Source: Micrasema longulum (lineage: Eukaryota > Arthropoda > Insecta > Trichoptera > Brachycentridae). Taken from it: a stretch of 64,000 bases of DNA. The notes below the pieces were generated by a model. The model did no database searches, was not told the origin of the DNA, and saw nothing but the letters and a program-made list of their open reading frames with translations. The position numbers and the translations under genes were made by a program. The stretch is from assembly GCA_022494885.1 (NCBI GenBank), contig JAGVSM010001661.1:1-64000 (forward strand), in the 5' to 3' direction. Shown here one piece after another: positions 33,477-46,100 of the stretch; position 1 is the first letter of the stretch; each line of letters starts with the position of its first letter.

Positions 33477-34690
33477 CCGAAGTTTCGGTTTCGGTAACTT
33501 CGATTCAGCTGAAACCCGCGGTCGGGATGTGTCTGATTACGTTCGGCTCTGCTCGAGTGGGAAATGAGCATATTAGAGATATTAGATTAATATATATTCA
33601 AATAATTAGATATCGTATTGCCATTGTCTAAAATAAAAAATAAAAACTAGACTAATTTTGTGATTTGTTGACTTTAGTTAGTAATTCTCAGTTCTTTCAT
33701 ATTTATATTTTTGTAATTCCTTCATAAATAAGTTAAAGTTCCTATAGTGTACATTGAAGAACTGTTACACACTCATAGTAGGTATACATATAAGTTATAG
33801 GTATAACATAACAATTAAATAAAAAGAGCTGAAAATAAACAAATTTACTCATTAAATTTATACCTTGTATATTTATATATATTTTTATATTTTATTTTTA
33901 TTTTATTTATTTATTCCTATTTTTTCTCTTACAAACTATAATTAATAGTAAAAATAATGTGACCTCACTGGGGTTATCCGTGCCAAGGACACTTACTTTT
34001 AACAATATACTTTTAAAAAAATATTTTTACATTTGAGAATAAACAAAGAAGACTAACTTAATAGAGATAGTTAACAAAATGTTCAGACAGTTTTAACCAC
34101 TAGGTATTTATGTTTATAAATTATAAACTAACATAAGCTATACACTTGTGGAGCAGTTGATTCAATATTGGTTTGGGCGAATGAGACAATCCATTTTACT
34201 TCTACCTAGCTCCACTATTCATTTTTTTATAGCCTTTTTAAACATTTTCTCGTTACTGATTGCTTTAATAGATAGTGGAAGTAGGTTATACATTTTAATT
34301 GAATAATACTCAAAATTTCTTTGTCCGAACGTGTTATTAGTTTGTATTTGTTTAAGTTGTCTTTGTGTTGAGGATCTAGTGATTATATTATTTGTATGTG
34401 ATGTCTTGTAGGGGTTATGTCTTTCATTTGAGTAAGAGTAGTTTTTGAATCTGTAAGTGAGTATTCCTTTGGTTAAGTTGTGATTTGTGGAATATTTCTC
34501 GTAAGAAACTAAACTCGTAAGGTTAAACAATAAAAACGCCTAATTCGAGGCGTTTTGATTTTTAACTTCTTTAAATAAGTTTAGGCTCCGGTTTCGGCCG
34601 AAACTAGAACACAAGTCGAAATTCGGGTTCGGCTGAATATCTTGTTTCGGTCGGTTTGTAAACTTCAAATAGCTCTTAAAATATATTGTA
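33477..34690. repeat. possible TTCGGTTTCGG-type MITE ends around a retroelement
   Basis: AAGTTTCGGTTTCGG near 33,480 and GTTTCGGCCGAAAC with TTCGGTCGG near 34,580-34,660 are similar, palindrome-rich words in inverse orientation. The non-LTR fragment lies between them. No target duplication found. Confidence 0.3.
33860..34530 (-). mobile_element. 5'-truncated jockey-like element: RT C-terminus and 3' UTR
   Basis: The minus-strand frame 34,530-34,219 ends TNNTFGQRNFEYYSIKMYNL and LPLSIKAISNEKMFKKAIKK, the 'FG.R.F......WN.LP' ending of jockey-like proteins. Downstream, the 3' UTR contains the hairpin region GGCACGGATAACCCCAGTGA, which matches the + strand hairpin at 8,618. It ends in an AAATAAATAAAATAAAA tail near 33,890. 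Confidence 0.75.
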
Positions 34691-34904
34691 ATCACAGCTA
34701 AAAATAAGCGATTCGAGTTTATTCCGAATTATTTTTTACCAACCGAAAAGCCGGTAGGTACAGGGATCATCGCAAAATTAACATCAATTTGTTGTTGATA
34801 ATATTTATTTATTTAGGAAACAAAATATTTTAAACATAAATTAATATGAGTTTTGTTTAAAATTTCATTTAGGACAAGCATAGTTTTGTCAAAAGATTGT
34901 TAAA

Positions 34905-35065
34905 AAAATACAACAGGGATGGAAAATATTCAGGCATTTACGGGGCTTATGACCTGTCATTGGCTGGTTTAAGTAGCCACTTTACAGACTGTAAAGATGA
35001 CTCCCTAGAGGGTGAAATCCAGTCTTTTGTCTACAAATATTTGGACAAACCCAAAATGTTGTAAT
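34905..35065. repeat. foldback family F, deleted copy
   Basis: ACAACAGGGATGG, GGCATTTACGGGGCTTATGA and CCTGTCATTGGCTGG are followed after a short stretch by ACTCCCTAGAGGGTGAAATC and ATTTGGACAAACCC. The left arm is thus joined to the distal part of the right arm, and the middle is gone. Confidence 0.75.
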
Positions 35066-35769
35066 AAAATATTGTTGATAGAAATTGGTATCTAGTGTAA
35101 GTGTAAAGTAAAACATGTTATGTACATGTTTCCTTTGTATTTTTTAAAAATAAGAGTTGTCAATTAGAAAAATATCTATTCACCATAGCTGTCATTTTTT
35201 CTTGACGCTTCATCGACTAAAAATTATTGTTAATTCCGTTATTTGAGCTAGACATCTTAAAATTATTATTGCAAGTACTCTTTTAAAAAAATATAGGTTT
35301 ACAAAATAATGGATTACAGTAGTAAATGTCAATTGTTTATTCAGTTTGTTTAGGATAGCGAAAATATTCCATTACGTATGAATACATGTTAAATCAAAGT
35401 AAATTAATATTCAAATATCTCAACAATCAATTTCAATTATATGGTTAAATAACAATAAATATAATAACATTGAGGCTCGCTTACCTTGTAATAAAAAGAA
35501 AGACGCACTGCGAATGCACACTATAATTTGTTTGATTAATAAAATAGTTGCAGAACCAAGCATTCAAACAAAACTAAAAAAGGAACGAGTATCGCATGAG
35601 ATTCTGGATTTTGACTTAACCTTACAAATTTACAGTCATCTCACCATCGGCACATAAAACAAGATGCGAATTATTTAAATTTGTAAACAATAAATTCAGT
35701 GTGTTGTTTTTTTATTAAACATATTGTCAGACGGTTTGAAATAGTTGCTGATTAGTAACACAAGTTAGT

Positions 35770-35960
35770 GTAAACAAAAAGTCTACCGATCACACGCGCA
35801 GCGATTTATTTTTACTTCGCCACGGCAGCGGTAGCGCAAGACGCAACGCGAAGCGCAAACGCGAATACCGACGGACAACCGAACAACGGCCAAGAAATCG
35901 CAACTCGCATCGCGTTTTTGTATGAGCTAACAGCTGACTATTGCCACAGTGGTGCAGCAG
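35770..35960. promoter_or_regulatory. CpG-rich patch, possible promoter
   Basis: Against a background of about 70% A+T, this segment is rich in CG dinucleotides and GCGAAGCG/GCGCAAGACGC words with no repeat-family signature. Such a patch often marks the transcription start of a broadly expressed insect gene. No coding exon was found directly next to it. It lies 4.1 kb upstream of the first VPS11 exon seen, so it could belong to VPS11, to an unseen gene, or to a transposon 5' end. Confidence 0.4.
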
Positions 35961-36149
35961 AGATTTTAAAAATGAAAATAATTATTTAAAACAAAAAAAC
36001 ATTATTCAGTGTAAAGACTTCAAAATATTTGCTTTTATTTAGCATTAAATAAAAAATCCGTATCACAGTATGTATTTATGTCTTGATCCGCTTACTCTAT
36101 TATCATAAACCTATTTGAAAGTACCTAATTTGTTTTGAAGGTAAATAAA

Positions 36150-36260
36150 ATATTTATTATTTTGTTTATTAAAATATACACCTAGTGGGCATTTACAAGG
36201 ATGATAAACAAAACATGATAAATAAAAATAGACATAATATAATACCGTTATAAGTACCAG
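36150..36260 (-). mobile_element. 3' end of a jockey-like element
   Basis: On the minus strand ATGCCCACTAGGTGTATATT matches the 3' end at 39,487 (ATGCCCATTAGGCGTATATA) and resembles the one at 60,896. It is followed by an AT-rich tail with AAACAAAATAATAAATA. No RT codons were found to its right. Confidence 0.45.
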
Positions 36261-37099
36261 AATAAAAACAAAGCAATTTATATAACATTAAGGAAGACAG
36301 AACAAAATAAGATCAGGTGCAAATGCAAGGAGAGAGGTGTTTATAATTGAATTAGATTCAGTGATACCGCGAAAGAAGACAACTTGCTATCAAAGAATTC
36401 AAGAAAGGGATATTTGTGGACAGACCTAAGAATTATATTATAAACGCGTATTTTATTTTGTCGATATTGAGTAGCTATGTATATCAATAAGAAATACAAC
36501 TCACACTGAGATTGTTTATTGAATATTGGGAATCATTATTCAGTTTTTCCAATTTTGAGCCAGGATTAATATTTTTCATGACAAGCAACTTCATTGGTAT
36601 ACAATCATTTTTTTTTTCCATATCCAAAAATTTCATAGCTAAATACGGTAAAATAATATTTAAATAAAACAATACACAAATCCGCGCTGATGGCGCCACT
36701 CGCCAGAAGCTGATGGATGCTCGAATTTTTGCTGGTTCGCGGATTTGCGTTATCTTTATTCTTTGTCACCGAACCCTAATACATATTAATGCAATTATCT
36801 TCCTTGTACTAGGATTCTTGACACCTTACTGTTTGGACTTATCTCGTGGCAGGCAGGATCAGATCCTGATAGTCAGGGTCGACACTTGACTTGTCAGCTT
36901 CTTGATTATCAATATGCGATAACACGACCCAATGACTTATTGATGGCTAAAACTAATTATAAGCGATCACGCTGGGAATATAAAAAATCACGTGTTCACT
37001 CGGTGACAGTTCAGTTGTTATTGGGCCGGAGAGAAACAGTTTGTACCCACAGTAGGATAATTACAACATTTTCACTAGGGCTAAGTAGGTAGCAATAAA

Positions 37100-37990
37100 T
37101 TTAACACCGTAACCTACAAGTAAATGTGCAACAAACTTATACATAGTACATATGGCGCAACCACGCACTTTAAATAATGTAGACGACTTTAAACTCTGTA
37201 CAAACCTACCTGGTAAAAATATGGTTTTATAAAAGACGTAATTTTATCTTCTTGAGCAAAAAATAGTCGATAAAAAAAAATATTTCTTCTCCGAACATCA
37301 CCTTCATAGGCATCAAATTTTAAAAAAATGTTAATATTACAATGTATTATTTTGAATACACACCTGCCAGTTTATTGATTTTAAGTAAAACACCATCTCT
37401 TTTTCAAACGAAATACTTTTTGATAATAAACCCTAATTATATAAACTATTCACAGATGCCGTTAGTAATGCCGTGACTCATTGTGGTGCGAATATTGAAT
37501 AAGATGTCGGTAAAACAGAGTGTTTAATGTCAAAAAATATTTTATCATTATTTTGACAGCCCTCTTGTCTGTTGTCAAAAAATATTTGTTCTTTAATAAT
37601 ATTTGCTCTTATGATGTCCTGATATAACCAACACAAGGAAAGCACATGGCGTAATCCTAGTTTACACCCGAATAAATTTTATTTGTGGAAAACAATGGCC
37701 TTTTTAGAGGTTAGTATTTTGTTATATGTTTCAAAACAACTTAGGTACGCCGTAGTATGAGTTCACACGATGATTCTTACTATACATCAACCTTTTTTTA
37801 CTTGTATCTACCAAAGTTCTTTATTCTAACGTTGCAGACAAATAGTTTGTTCAGTATACGGTGAAAAACTTGAAAATATGTTTTTAAACTAGATAATGTC
37901 CGCCAACATAGTTTAGTAGCAAGTTCATTAACCCTCCTGTCTGAGATTCAAATTAAGATCCCTGACCTGGTCAACAGAAAAAAAAAATGT
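37100..37990. other. AT-rich intergenic, nothing recognised
   Basis: Contains short direct repeats of GTCAAAAAATATTT (37,528 and 37,574) and no coding or transposon signature. Confidence 0.3.
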
Positions 37991-37999
37991 TTTTACCAC

Positions 38000-38180
38000 T
38001 GTAATCGGGTTGCAGTTCCGTGGCTAGTGTTGCAGACACACGTATCAGTGATCTGAGGTTCAAACTCCACTCTCCCCAAACTTTATTTCCATTTTCTAAT
38101 AGTGAATTATTAACAACTCGTCGAAAATGGTCACCAAAATTGAAATATTTTGGTAAATTATAAAAATAGCACATAATGCA
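38000..38180 (+). mobile_element. SINE family B
   Basis: TTCCGTGGCTAGTGTTGCAGAC, a decayed B box (GAGGTTCAAACTCC), and the body hairpin CCATTTTCTA / TCGAAAATGG with GAATT/AACTC-type inner arms. It matches 13,058-13,220 throughout, including ATTGAAATATTTTGGTAAAT. Confidence 0.8.
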
Positions 38181-38289
38181 CGAATTTCGACATTCGACGA
38201 ATCGCCCGAGGATTCAAATGTGTGTAGTAAAACTATATATGATAGGCGTACAAATATTGAGATTTTTGTATTACGTGAGGCTGAGACAA

Positions 38290-38620
38290 GCATTACCCAC
38301 AAAATCAAGAAATGAGTGCCGCTTTGGTTTGGGCATGTAGAGCGAATAGACAACGAAAGAACGGTTAAAAGGATTTACGACGCGAATGTTGACAGATGGA
38401 GCAAACCAGGAAGACTAAGAAAGACATGGCATGACTAAATTCAACAAATATTTGAAGGCGGACATGTCTAAAGTCAGAATAATCGGCATGCGTGCATCAG
38501 AAGATGTTGAATGTAGAGGAAGCGAGGTCTGTATGCAAAGACAGAGTGATGTGCCACTCTATCCTCTCTGCCTACCCCAATTGCGAAATGGCGTGATGGT
38601 TTGTTTGTTGTTTGTTGGAA
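38290..38620 (+). mobile_element. 3' fragment of APE-type non-LTR element (WFGHVERM family)
   Basis: Reads, with frameshifts, WFGHVERIDNERTVKRIYDA, a RLRKTWHD block, then MNVEEARSVC-like and ILSAYPNCEMA, followed by TGATGG(TTTG)n. The C-terminus is the most complete of the truncated copies, with the stop codon next to the tail. Confidence 0.9.
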
Positions 38621-38639
38621 AAAAAATCTTTTTGAGTAA

Positions 38640-39530
38640 CTAATTCAGTTTACAATACATATATCATCTACATCTCAACTTAAGTAAGTGCAAGGTTATG
38701 AAATTTTTTCATCTGGAAAATCCAATCATGTATGACTACTCACTGAACAATGAAATATTATTATCTGTGTCTAGTACACGAGATTTAGGTATTATACTTG
38801 ACAGTAAACTTTCTTTTACAATTCATATTGAACATGTTATCAATAAATCCTTAAAACTCCTTGGATTTATTTACAGAAGCACAACTGACTTCAAAAATAT
38901 CAATACCCTTAAAACTCTCTTCTGTTCCCTAGTTCGCCTGCACCTAGAGTATTCTTCTGTTATCCAGTCTCCATGTTATGATGTTCACATCAAGAATATT
39001 GAATCAGTTCAACATCGATTTTTGAGAAAGATAGGCTAGAGGTTGGGCTTATCCAGAGACCAATATGCGTAAAATGAGTTAGAAGCTAGCTTGAATATAT
39101 CTTCTCTTCAAAACCGTCGAAATAAATCCGACTTTCTAGTCCTATTTAAAATTCTCAACTCACTCTTTGATGCGCCTGAACTACTGAGCTCAATAAAATT
39201 AAATATCCCTACTAGAAACCTCAGACAAAACTTACTCTTTCATACCGATAATCATATAACTAACTATGGTTTTCATTCCCCTATGCCCAGAATTTTTTTA
39301 TCTGCCAACAAACATACCAGTCTTGATTTCTTTGATAACAAGTTGTCTTCTTTCAAACAATCACTAAATCAAATTCAATTATAAACACCTCTCTCCCGCT
39401 TCCATTCCCACAAAGTCTACTATATACCATTGTGTTTTTCTATTTTTCTTTATACTAATTTTCTATGTATAAATATGTCCTTTAAAATGCCCATTAGGCG
39501 TATATATTAATAAATATATTATGATCTAAA
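38640..39530 (+). mobile_element. 5'-truncated jockey-like retroelement, C-terminal half
   Basis: Two frames (38,698-39,039 and 39,091-39,384) separated by a stop give VSSTRDLGIILDSKLSFTIH, TLKTLFCSLVRLHLEYSSVI, VQHRFLRKIG, RRNKSDFLVLFKILNSLFDA and NPTRNLRQ-like IPTRNLRQNLLFHTDNH. This is the post-RT part of jockey-like proteins (DLG..D..L.F..H, LV...LEY.S..W.P). The 3' end carries GCCCATTAGGC and an AATAAATATAT tail. It is the same family as the insert at 60,873-61,951. Confidence 0.9.
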
Positions 39531-39539
39531 ATTTAGAAA

Positions 39540-40060
39540 AAAAATATGGGACACTGAGTTTATTATGTATGGTCCCGCATTCTTCCTATTAAAATAAAGG
39601 CCAAAATGATGCCTTGAAAACGTAAAGTACAGAACAGCTAGCCACCATTGATACACAGCATAGTTCCTTGATCGCTGGCACATATGGTCTGAGCTGGTAT
39701 CTAGTTAACGTCTTGTAGAATGTTTTGAAAACCTTGATAATGTACGGTTATGCATGTCAGGCTGATGCTTCCTTAAACACGGTGCCAGGAAATGTTTCCA
39801 TTTAAGTGTTATATGGAAGGGATATCTACATTTTTCGTACAAAAGAGTGTATCTGAGGTCGTTTTTACTGAGAAGAGATAAATAGCTAATTTTGAAGTTT
39901 GTTGTTAAGTGTTTGGCTTGAAAATTTCATTTTCTTGAGCATGGTTGTTATGAACCTAGTATGAAAAATCGAGCCACTCTAAACAAGATGCTATGGAGTG
40001 AATGAATTTAATTTGGACAATTATTACAAATTTGTAATTTCTTCACATGTGTGCTTTCAG
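39540..40060 (+). promoter_or_regulatory. presumed VPS11 promoter and 5' exon region
   Basis: This is the only stretch of about 500 bp free of recognised repeats directly upstream of the first VPS11 exon placed (40,061). It should contain the start codon, either in a tiny first exon or at the in-frame ATG at 39,998. No TATA-like box stands out. This is inferred from position alone. Confidence 0.35.
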
Positions 40061-43000
40061 TGGAGACGGCTAAACTTCTTTGATCTCAATAAAAATGTGG
40101 ATGGGGGAAAAGTAGCTGAAGCATTACAGGTAATTAAAGATACTCACTTCATTGTATATATTGCATTGTATTTTTATATACAGTCAAACTAAAAGAAAAA
40201 AACATATCAAAATTTAAAATAATGGTCAAGACATATGTGATAAACAATTTATAAATTAAATATATTTTTAATGTTATTATTAGAACACACATAACAATAT
40301 GTTTGATATGTGTGCCCTACTTTAAGATTTAAATAAAAAAAAAAAATAAAAAAAAAACTTGGTTACTAAGAGAAAAATATATAAGCATTGCTCATTATAC
40401 TAGAAAAAGGTTTTTTTTAAAATACAATTGCCATTGCATATTGTCACTAAGGAAGCAAATAAATATACACATAATTTATAGATAATTTCAAAATAAAACT
40501 TTTGAGGAAAATTATAATAAATGCTTATAAACATACCGCTTTCTAAATTGTTTTGTGTTTGTGATGTTCTTTTCAAGTGCAAATAAATAAACATTATTAT
40601 ATTTCCACAATCTTGACACTGTGGATAGAGAAAACATTTTACACACTTCAACATTTTTCACACCACATTCATTGAGACACACTTCCTCTTGTTAGTAGAC
40701 ATATTTATAATTCAAGGGTTTCTTTTTTAACTGATCTGACATCACCCACTCGTAATGCTTATTATTTATTAACCATAGAAATATTGTTTCATCAATATAT
40801 ATATAGTCAAAACCCTGATTTATAATTATCTCTTAGCGAAATTTGCTTGTTTATTATGTTTGTTTATTCATTAGGATACCACAATACAACTCTGCACAAG
40901 TGGAAATTCTCATTTGGTCATAGGAGATACTAATGGATGGATCAAATTAATATCTCGAGCATGGACGGTCACCTCTTTTAAAGCCTACGAAGTTAGCATC
41001 GCCGTTGCAGTTCAGTTGAAACATGATCCTTGTTTGGTTACTATTGGCGTAAGTAATAATTGTCAGTCGTCATTCAACAGCTATTGTAATTTTTTAAAGG
41101 TCTTGTGGCAATTCATTCTTTGCAAACGAGCAAGAAAAAAAGAAAGTTAAAGTATTCTTATAAGTTATAGAAAATTAATACTATAATGAGGAAGTTCAGC
41201 CCTACGGGAAATTGGATATAAAAAATGTATTCTTACGGGCAGTAAAAATGAGAGCATTAAATTGTACAGTGAAGTTTCTTGAAAATGTATGAAAATGATT
41301 TTAATAAAAACAAACTACTTTTCATGACTACTAGTTCTTCCGAGTCACTAATGATAAGAGAGTTGCGATTTATTTCCGGTTTACGGTAAGTCAACTGACG
41401 AATCAGCAGAACTCACCGAGAAAAAGGGAAAAAGAACAACAAAAGTTTTTTTTTTTAAACCACTGAACTTCCTCATTCATCAACATGGCAACCTATGTGG
41501 ACACAACACTGGCTGGTGGACCTTTGTGAACACAACACTGGTCTTTCACACAGTGTTTCCTCCGGATTCAATTTCCGGTGAAGCTAGGTATAATTAATAC
41601 TTAACAATATGAATGTACCTTCTGTCTGCAGATCTTTACCTCCTTTTGCTATTGTAAAGTGGTGATTTCTGTACATTCTGCTAGATGATGTTCCGTTAAT
41701 TATTTTGAGATTTTAATTGCTAGACCTGTTAAATTAATTCTAAATTCTAAGTAATTGGAGTGTGATAGTTTGTATTCTATATTATTTTTTTATCTTTTGT
41801 AGGAAGATGAAGTAGGAATAAACCCCATTCTGAAGGTCTGGGATGGAGCTCGCCAGAACCAACAAGGTAACCCCATGTGTGTGAAGATTGCCCGTGCTGT
41901 CCCTTCACACTTGAGGCCGACACCTGCCACAGCTCTCGCTGTACATGATAATAAGGTACGGATGCCACAATTATTAAACAAAAAAATTACTTTAATGAAT
42001 AAAATGCAGTTTCATCATGAAATGTCAGTAGAAAAACTCAATAAAATAATAAATATCATTACCATAATTTCAGTAAACTTAAAATACTGATAATTATATT
42101 CTATGTCCCTTAACATTGTTTTGGTTTTGACAAATATTTATTTATTGAGTCACCACATGTCATGTTGATTTATCATTATAGAATTTGATGGCTGTTGGTT
42201 TCGGAGATGGCTCGGTCACACTCTTCAGAGGAGATATAACTCGGCAAAGAAGCGGTAAAATGAAAACATTGCCCGACACCGGCAACACTGCTATCACAGG
42301 ATTGGCGTTTAAGTCAGTAATTGTTGTTAGCCATATTTTTTAAACAAATGATGTACACATTTACAATGCCCTTTGAAATATTGCTTTTTTTTTAGAGGGA
42401 CGAGCCATCTGTTTGTGGCCAGTCGATCATCTGTGATGGTTTACAGTGTAGGAAGTAGTGGAAAGGAAAGGGGAATAGTGATGGATGATAGTCCGTTGGG
42501 TTGTAAACCCAATTGTGCCGTTATGGCTGATCAACAATTTGTTGTGGCTAGAAATGATGTATGTATAAATAATTTTTTCTATCGTCTTTCAATTTTATTA
42601 TTTGATTTAACTTAATTTAATAAAGATTAACTTAATATATCAAAGTAGATTTTAATAGAAAAAAATACATGTAATTATCATTTTATGTAACTATATTCAT
42701 TGATAAAAAAAATAATTAAAAATTACAAATTTATTTTGTTTAGGCGATATATTTCTACACCACCAATGGGCGAGGACCTTGTTACTCTCTTAGTGGAGAT
42801 AAGAAGAGAATTGATTGGTTTAGGAGTTATCTCGTATCTATTTCCACAGATCCTAAAACTGCACAAGCTTCCTCGTCTAATACTGAAACTCCAACCACAA
42901 ACCAAATAACCATCCTAGATATTCAAAACAAATTCACTTTCTTCTCAATTTCACTAGAAGAAATACAAGCCGTAGTCATAGAATGGGGAGCATTTTATAT

Positions 43001-43178
43001 TGTCACAAAAGACAAACAAATTCATCATTTGGATGAGAAAGATCTTCAGTCTAAATTGAGTTTACTTTTTAAAAAGAATTTGTATGATGTCGCTATAAGA
43101 ATTGCCAGTAGTCAAAAGTATGACACAGAAGGCCTGATTGATATTTATACTCAATATGGAGACCATTTGTATATGAAG
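40061..43178 (+). CDS. VPS11: VPS11 exons for the N-terminal beta-propeller
   Basis: Six exons encode the WD40-like propeller. Landmarks: WRRLNFFD at the very start, a SHLVIGDTNGWIKLISR strand pair, TSFKAYEVS, EDEVGINPILKVWD, NLMAVGFGDGSVTLFRGDIT, GLAFKGTSHLFV and YFTTNGRGPCYSL-like IYFYTTNGRGPCYSLSGDKK. The last exon (42744-43178, 145 codons) continues through EWGAFYIVTKDKQIHHLDEK into the first helices, LFKKNLYDVAIRIA and YTQYGDHLYMK. Splice phases run 0,0,0,2,0,0. In the complex this propeller is a binding surface for other subunits, by analogy with the family. Introns here contain repeat C (41,185-41,477) but are otherwise short. Confidence 0.93.
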
Positions 43179-46100
43179 GTATTCTTTTGATTTCAATCAT
43201 TATATTTTAATATCTAGATATTAGTTGTAATGTGAGAACCATTTTTTTATGTAAGCTGTGTAAGACAAACATTTGGTAGAACATAATGTTTAGGTTACTT
43301 GTGTTGAAAATATTTTACAGATTAAAAACGAATTTTTCTTTATTTGATAAAACATTAGTAAAAAAATATTTATTGGAATTGAATCACTAAATTTCGCCAA
43401 TGCAAACAGCATAACACTTATTTTTTTATGATGAAATGTAGAATATTTTTATTAATGTTTACAGGGGGATCCAAAAGGAGCAATCGAGCAATATGTTCAA
43501 ACCATAGGCAGGTTAGAGACATCCTACGTTATCAGGAAATACCTGGACTCTAGACATTTAGAGCCATTAACATTTTACCTCCAGGAGTTACATAAGAAAG
43601 GTTTGGCTACTGAAGACCACACAACTCTACTACTAACTTGCTTTGTAAAACTCGACCAACATGATCAACATGGGAAGCTTAAAGAATTCATCAACGCCAA
43701 AGATAGAGTCATAGACTTTGATGTAGAAATTGCTATAAAGGTAAATATTATCGAAACAGCTGTGATCTGTTCTGTATTTATGTGATTTCAATGTGCACTA
43801 AATATATTAATTATTCTGTAGGTTTGTCGTCAAGTAAGTTCTGATGACGCTCTACATTTATCCAAAAAGCACAAACAACATGACTGGTATTTAAGAATAG
43901 TGACTGAAGATAAAAAAGATTTCTTAGCGGCTTTGGATTATATTGCAGATTTAGAATTTGATGATGCTGATGTCTTTATGAAAAAATATGGAAATGTTCT
44001 CATCCACCATGTTCCTGCAGAGAGCACACAATTTCTTAAAGGTAAAATTTTGATCTATCTATGAATGATTCTCTTTCCCATGCTGCTACAGCCCATATCG
44101 AGCCTTGGCCTCCTGAAACTTTTGCCTCCAACTTTGTCTGTCCTTAACTGCTGTGAAGCTGCGCTGCATCCTCCACTTCTTCCTTCCATCTCAGTCTGGG
44201 TCTTCCCACTAATCTCCTTCTACCCGGGTGTCCGCTCATTAGTCTTTTAAGGACACACGAATCAGGCATTTACTGTACATGTCTGTCCCATTTAATCTAA
44301 GCATTTTTATATGTGTCAAGATGCTTGGGGCCTGGTATATGCTATACAGTTCATCGTTAGACCGAATGCGCCACTAATTACCTTCTCTCAATGGTCCGCA
44401 GATTCTTTGTAATACTTTCCTTTCAAAGGAATGAATGATTCAACCAACCCAAATAAATTAACTCTTGAATTGCTTGTTGTTTTTTACATAGGATTATAGG
44501 AAAATACACTCATATAAGGTTTTCCCCTATAACGTTTGCGGCAGTTTTTTCCTTTAACAGTGGTACCCCGTATGACCCAGTAGGTCAGTGCGCCTTGACC
44601 TTGATAGATGGGTTCAGCGGAACTAACATTACATTACACAAAATTGACAAAGAAATGCAGGGAAAAATTATTTTCGACAATAAAGAAAATTGTAATCCAG
44701 TTGATAATCAGAATTATGAAGAAATTGTGTAACTGGTATTCAAAAGTCTCGATGGAACGTGATATTTAATGATACTGACAGTGATTAAATACAGACTTGG
44801 TTACACAATTTAAGATGTCAATCTTTATTTGCTTTCGACAATCATTGTTTGGTTTTTCATATAAATTTTATTTTGTTTTAATAGGTATCAGTAAAATAAA
44901 ACGTATTCCCGGAATAGTTTTTATTACATTTATTCATCATATGCTAACCCATTTTGTAAAATTAACTGATAAACTGTCACGGTGAATTAAATGTCATGCT
45001 GGTTTAAATTTAAAAATACTATTTAAAAACATTAACCCCCTATAAAGTTCTCCCCTGATAACGTGGTACCGATCTCAACGTTATAGGGGGGTTTACTGTA
45101 TAATAATGTTTTTTTCAGGCCTGTGTATTGATTACAAACCAAGAAACAAACTTCTGGTGGATGACGACATGATGGCTGGTGTGATTTCTCGCAACCAAGC
45201 GGACAGGGCTCGCCCCGAGGAGTATATTCACCTCTTCCTCAATAACTCTGAACGTCTCGTAGAGTTTCTCGAACACCTAGTCCAGAATGAGGTCAACTGG
45301 TCCACATTAGTTTACAATACTCTCATAGAACATCATCTTCACGTTTGGTCAGGGTTGAAGGATAAACCTGCGCTGAAGACAGCTTACGAACAAAAAGTGG
45401 TCAGACTTTTACAAAATACAGAAGCCAATTATGATAAAGATCAGACTTTGATAATTTGTCAAATGCTCAATTTTAAACCAGGAATATTGTATCTGTATGA
45501 AGAAAGTAAACTGTGAGTAATCATGCGCTTATTAATTTTAATTTACTTTATTGATCATGTAGATATAATAAATTTTATCTTGGTACATTTTGCCAGTCGG
45601 CGTGCATTATCGCCAATCTACAATTTTGGCAAAAATGATATTTTTATATGGGGCGATTTTTAACTCTTATTGAATGTTCCCTAATCTTACGATATGCGTG
45701 GGATCAATAGAAGGCAAGCTTTACGAAGAAGAACAATACCGCGGATCAGAGTAAATAATGTATTAGATTTGATTATAACAACAGTTTTTATTGTCTCCTG
45801 GAAAAAGTTTATTTAGTAGATTGGTGGTAATGCACGCTGACCGATGATTTAGATTTTTTTTGTTAATTAATGCTCTATTGTAACTAAATAAGATACATAC
45901 GACATTTATTTTATAAGTTTAGAAGTTACTAGAATATTTTTTTGGATTACAATTCTTCCAATTTTTGCAACCGCACACTGTATCTGAAGACTTAAGTTTA
46001 TTTGATGGCTCCCATTTATAAAAAAAATTATCTCATAAATGGAGCAATCTATCTATCAAATCTATTTTTATTTTTTTGTTTTTAGGTACCAACAGATTTT

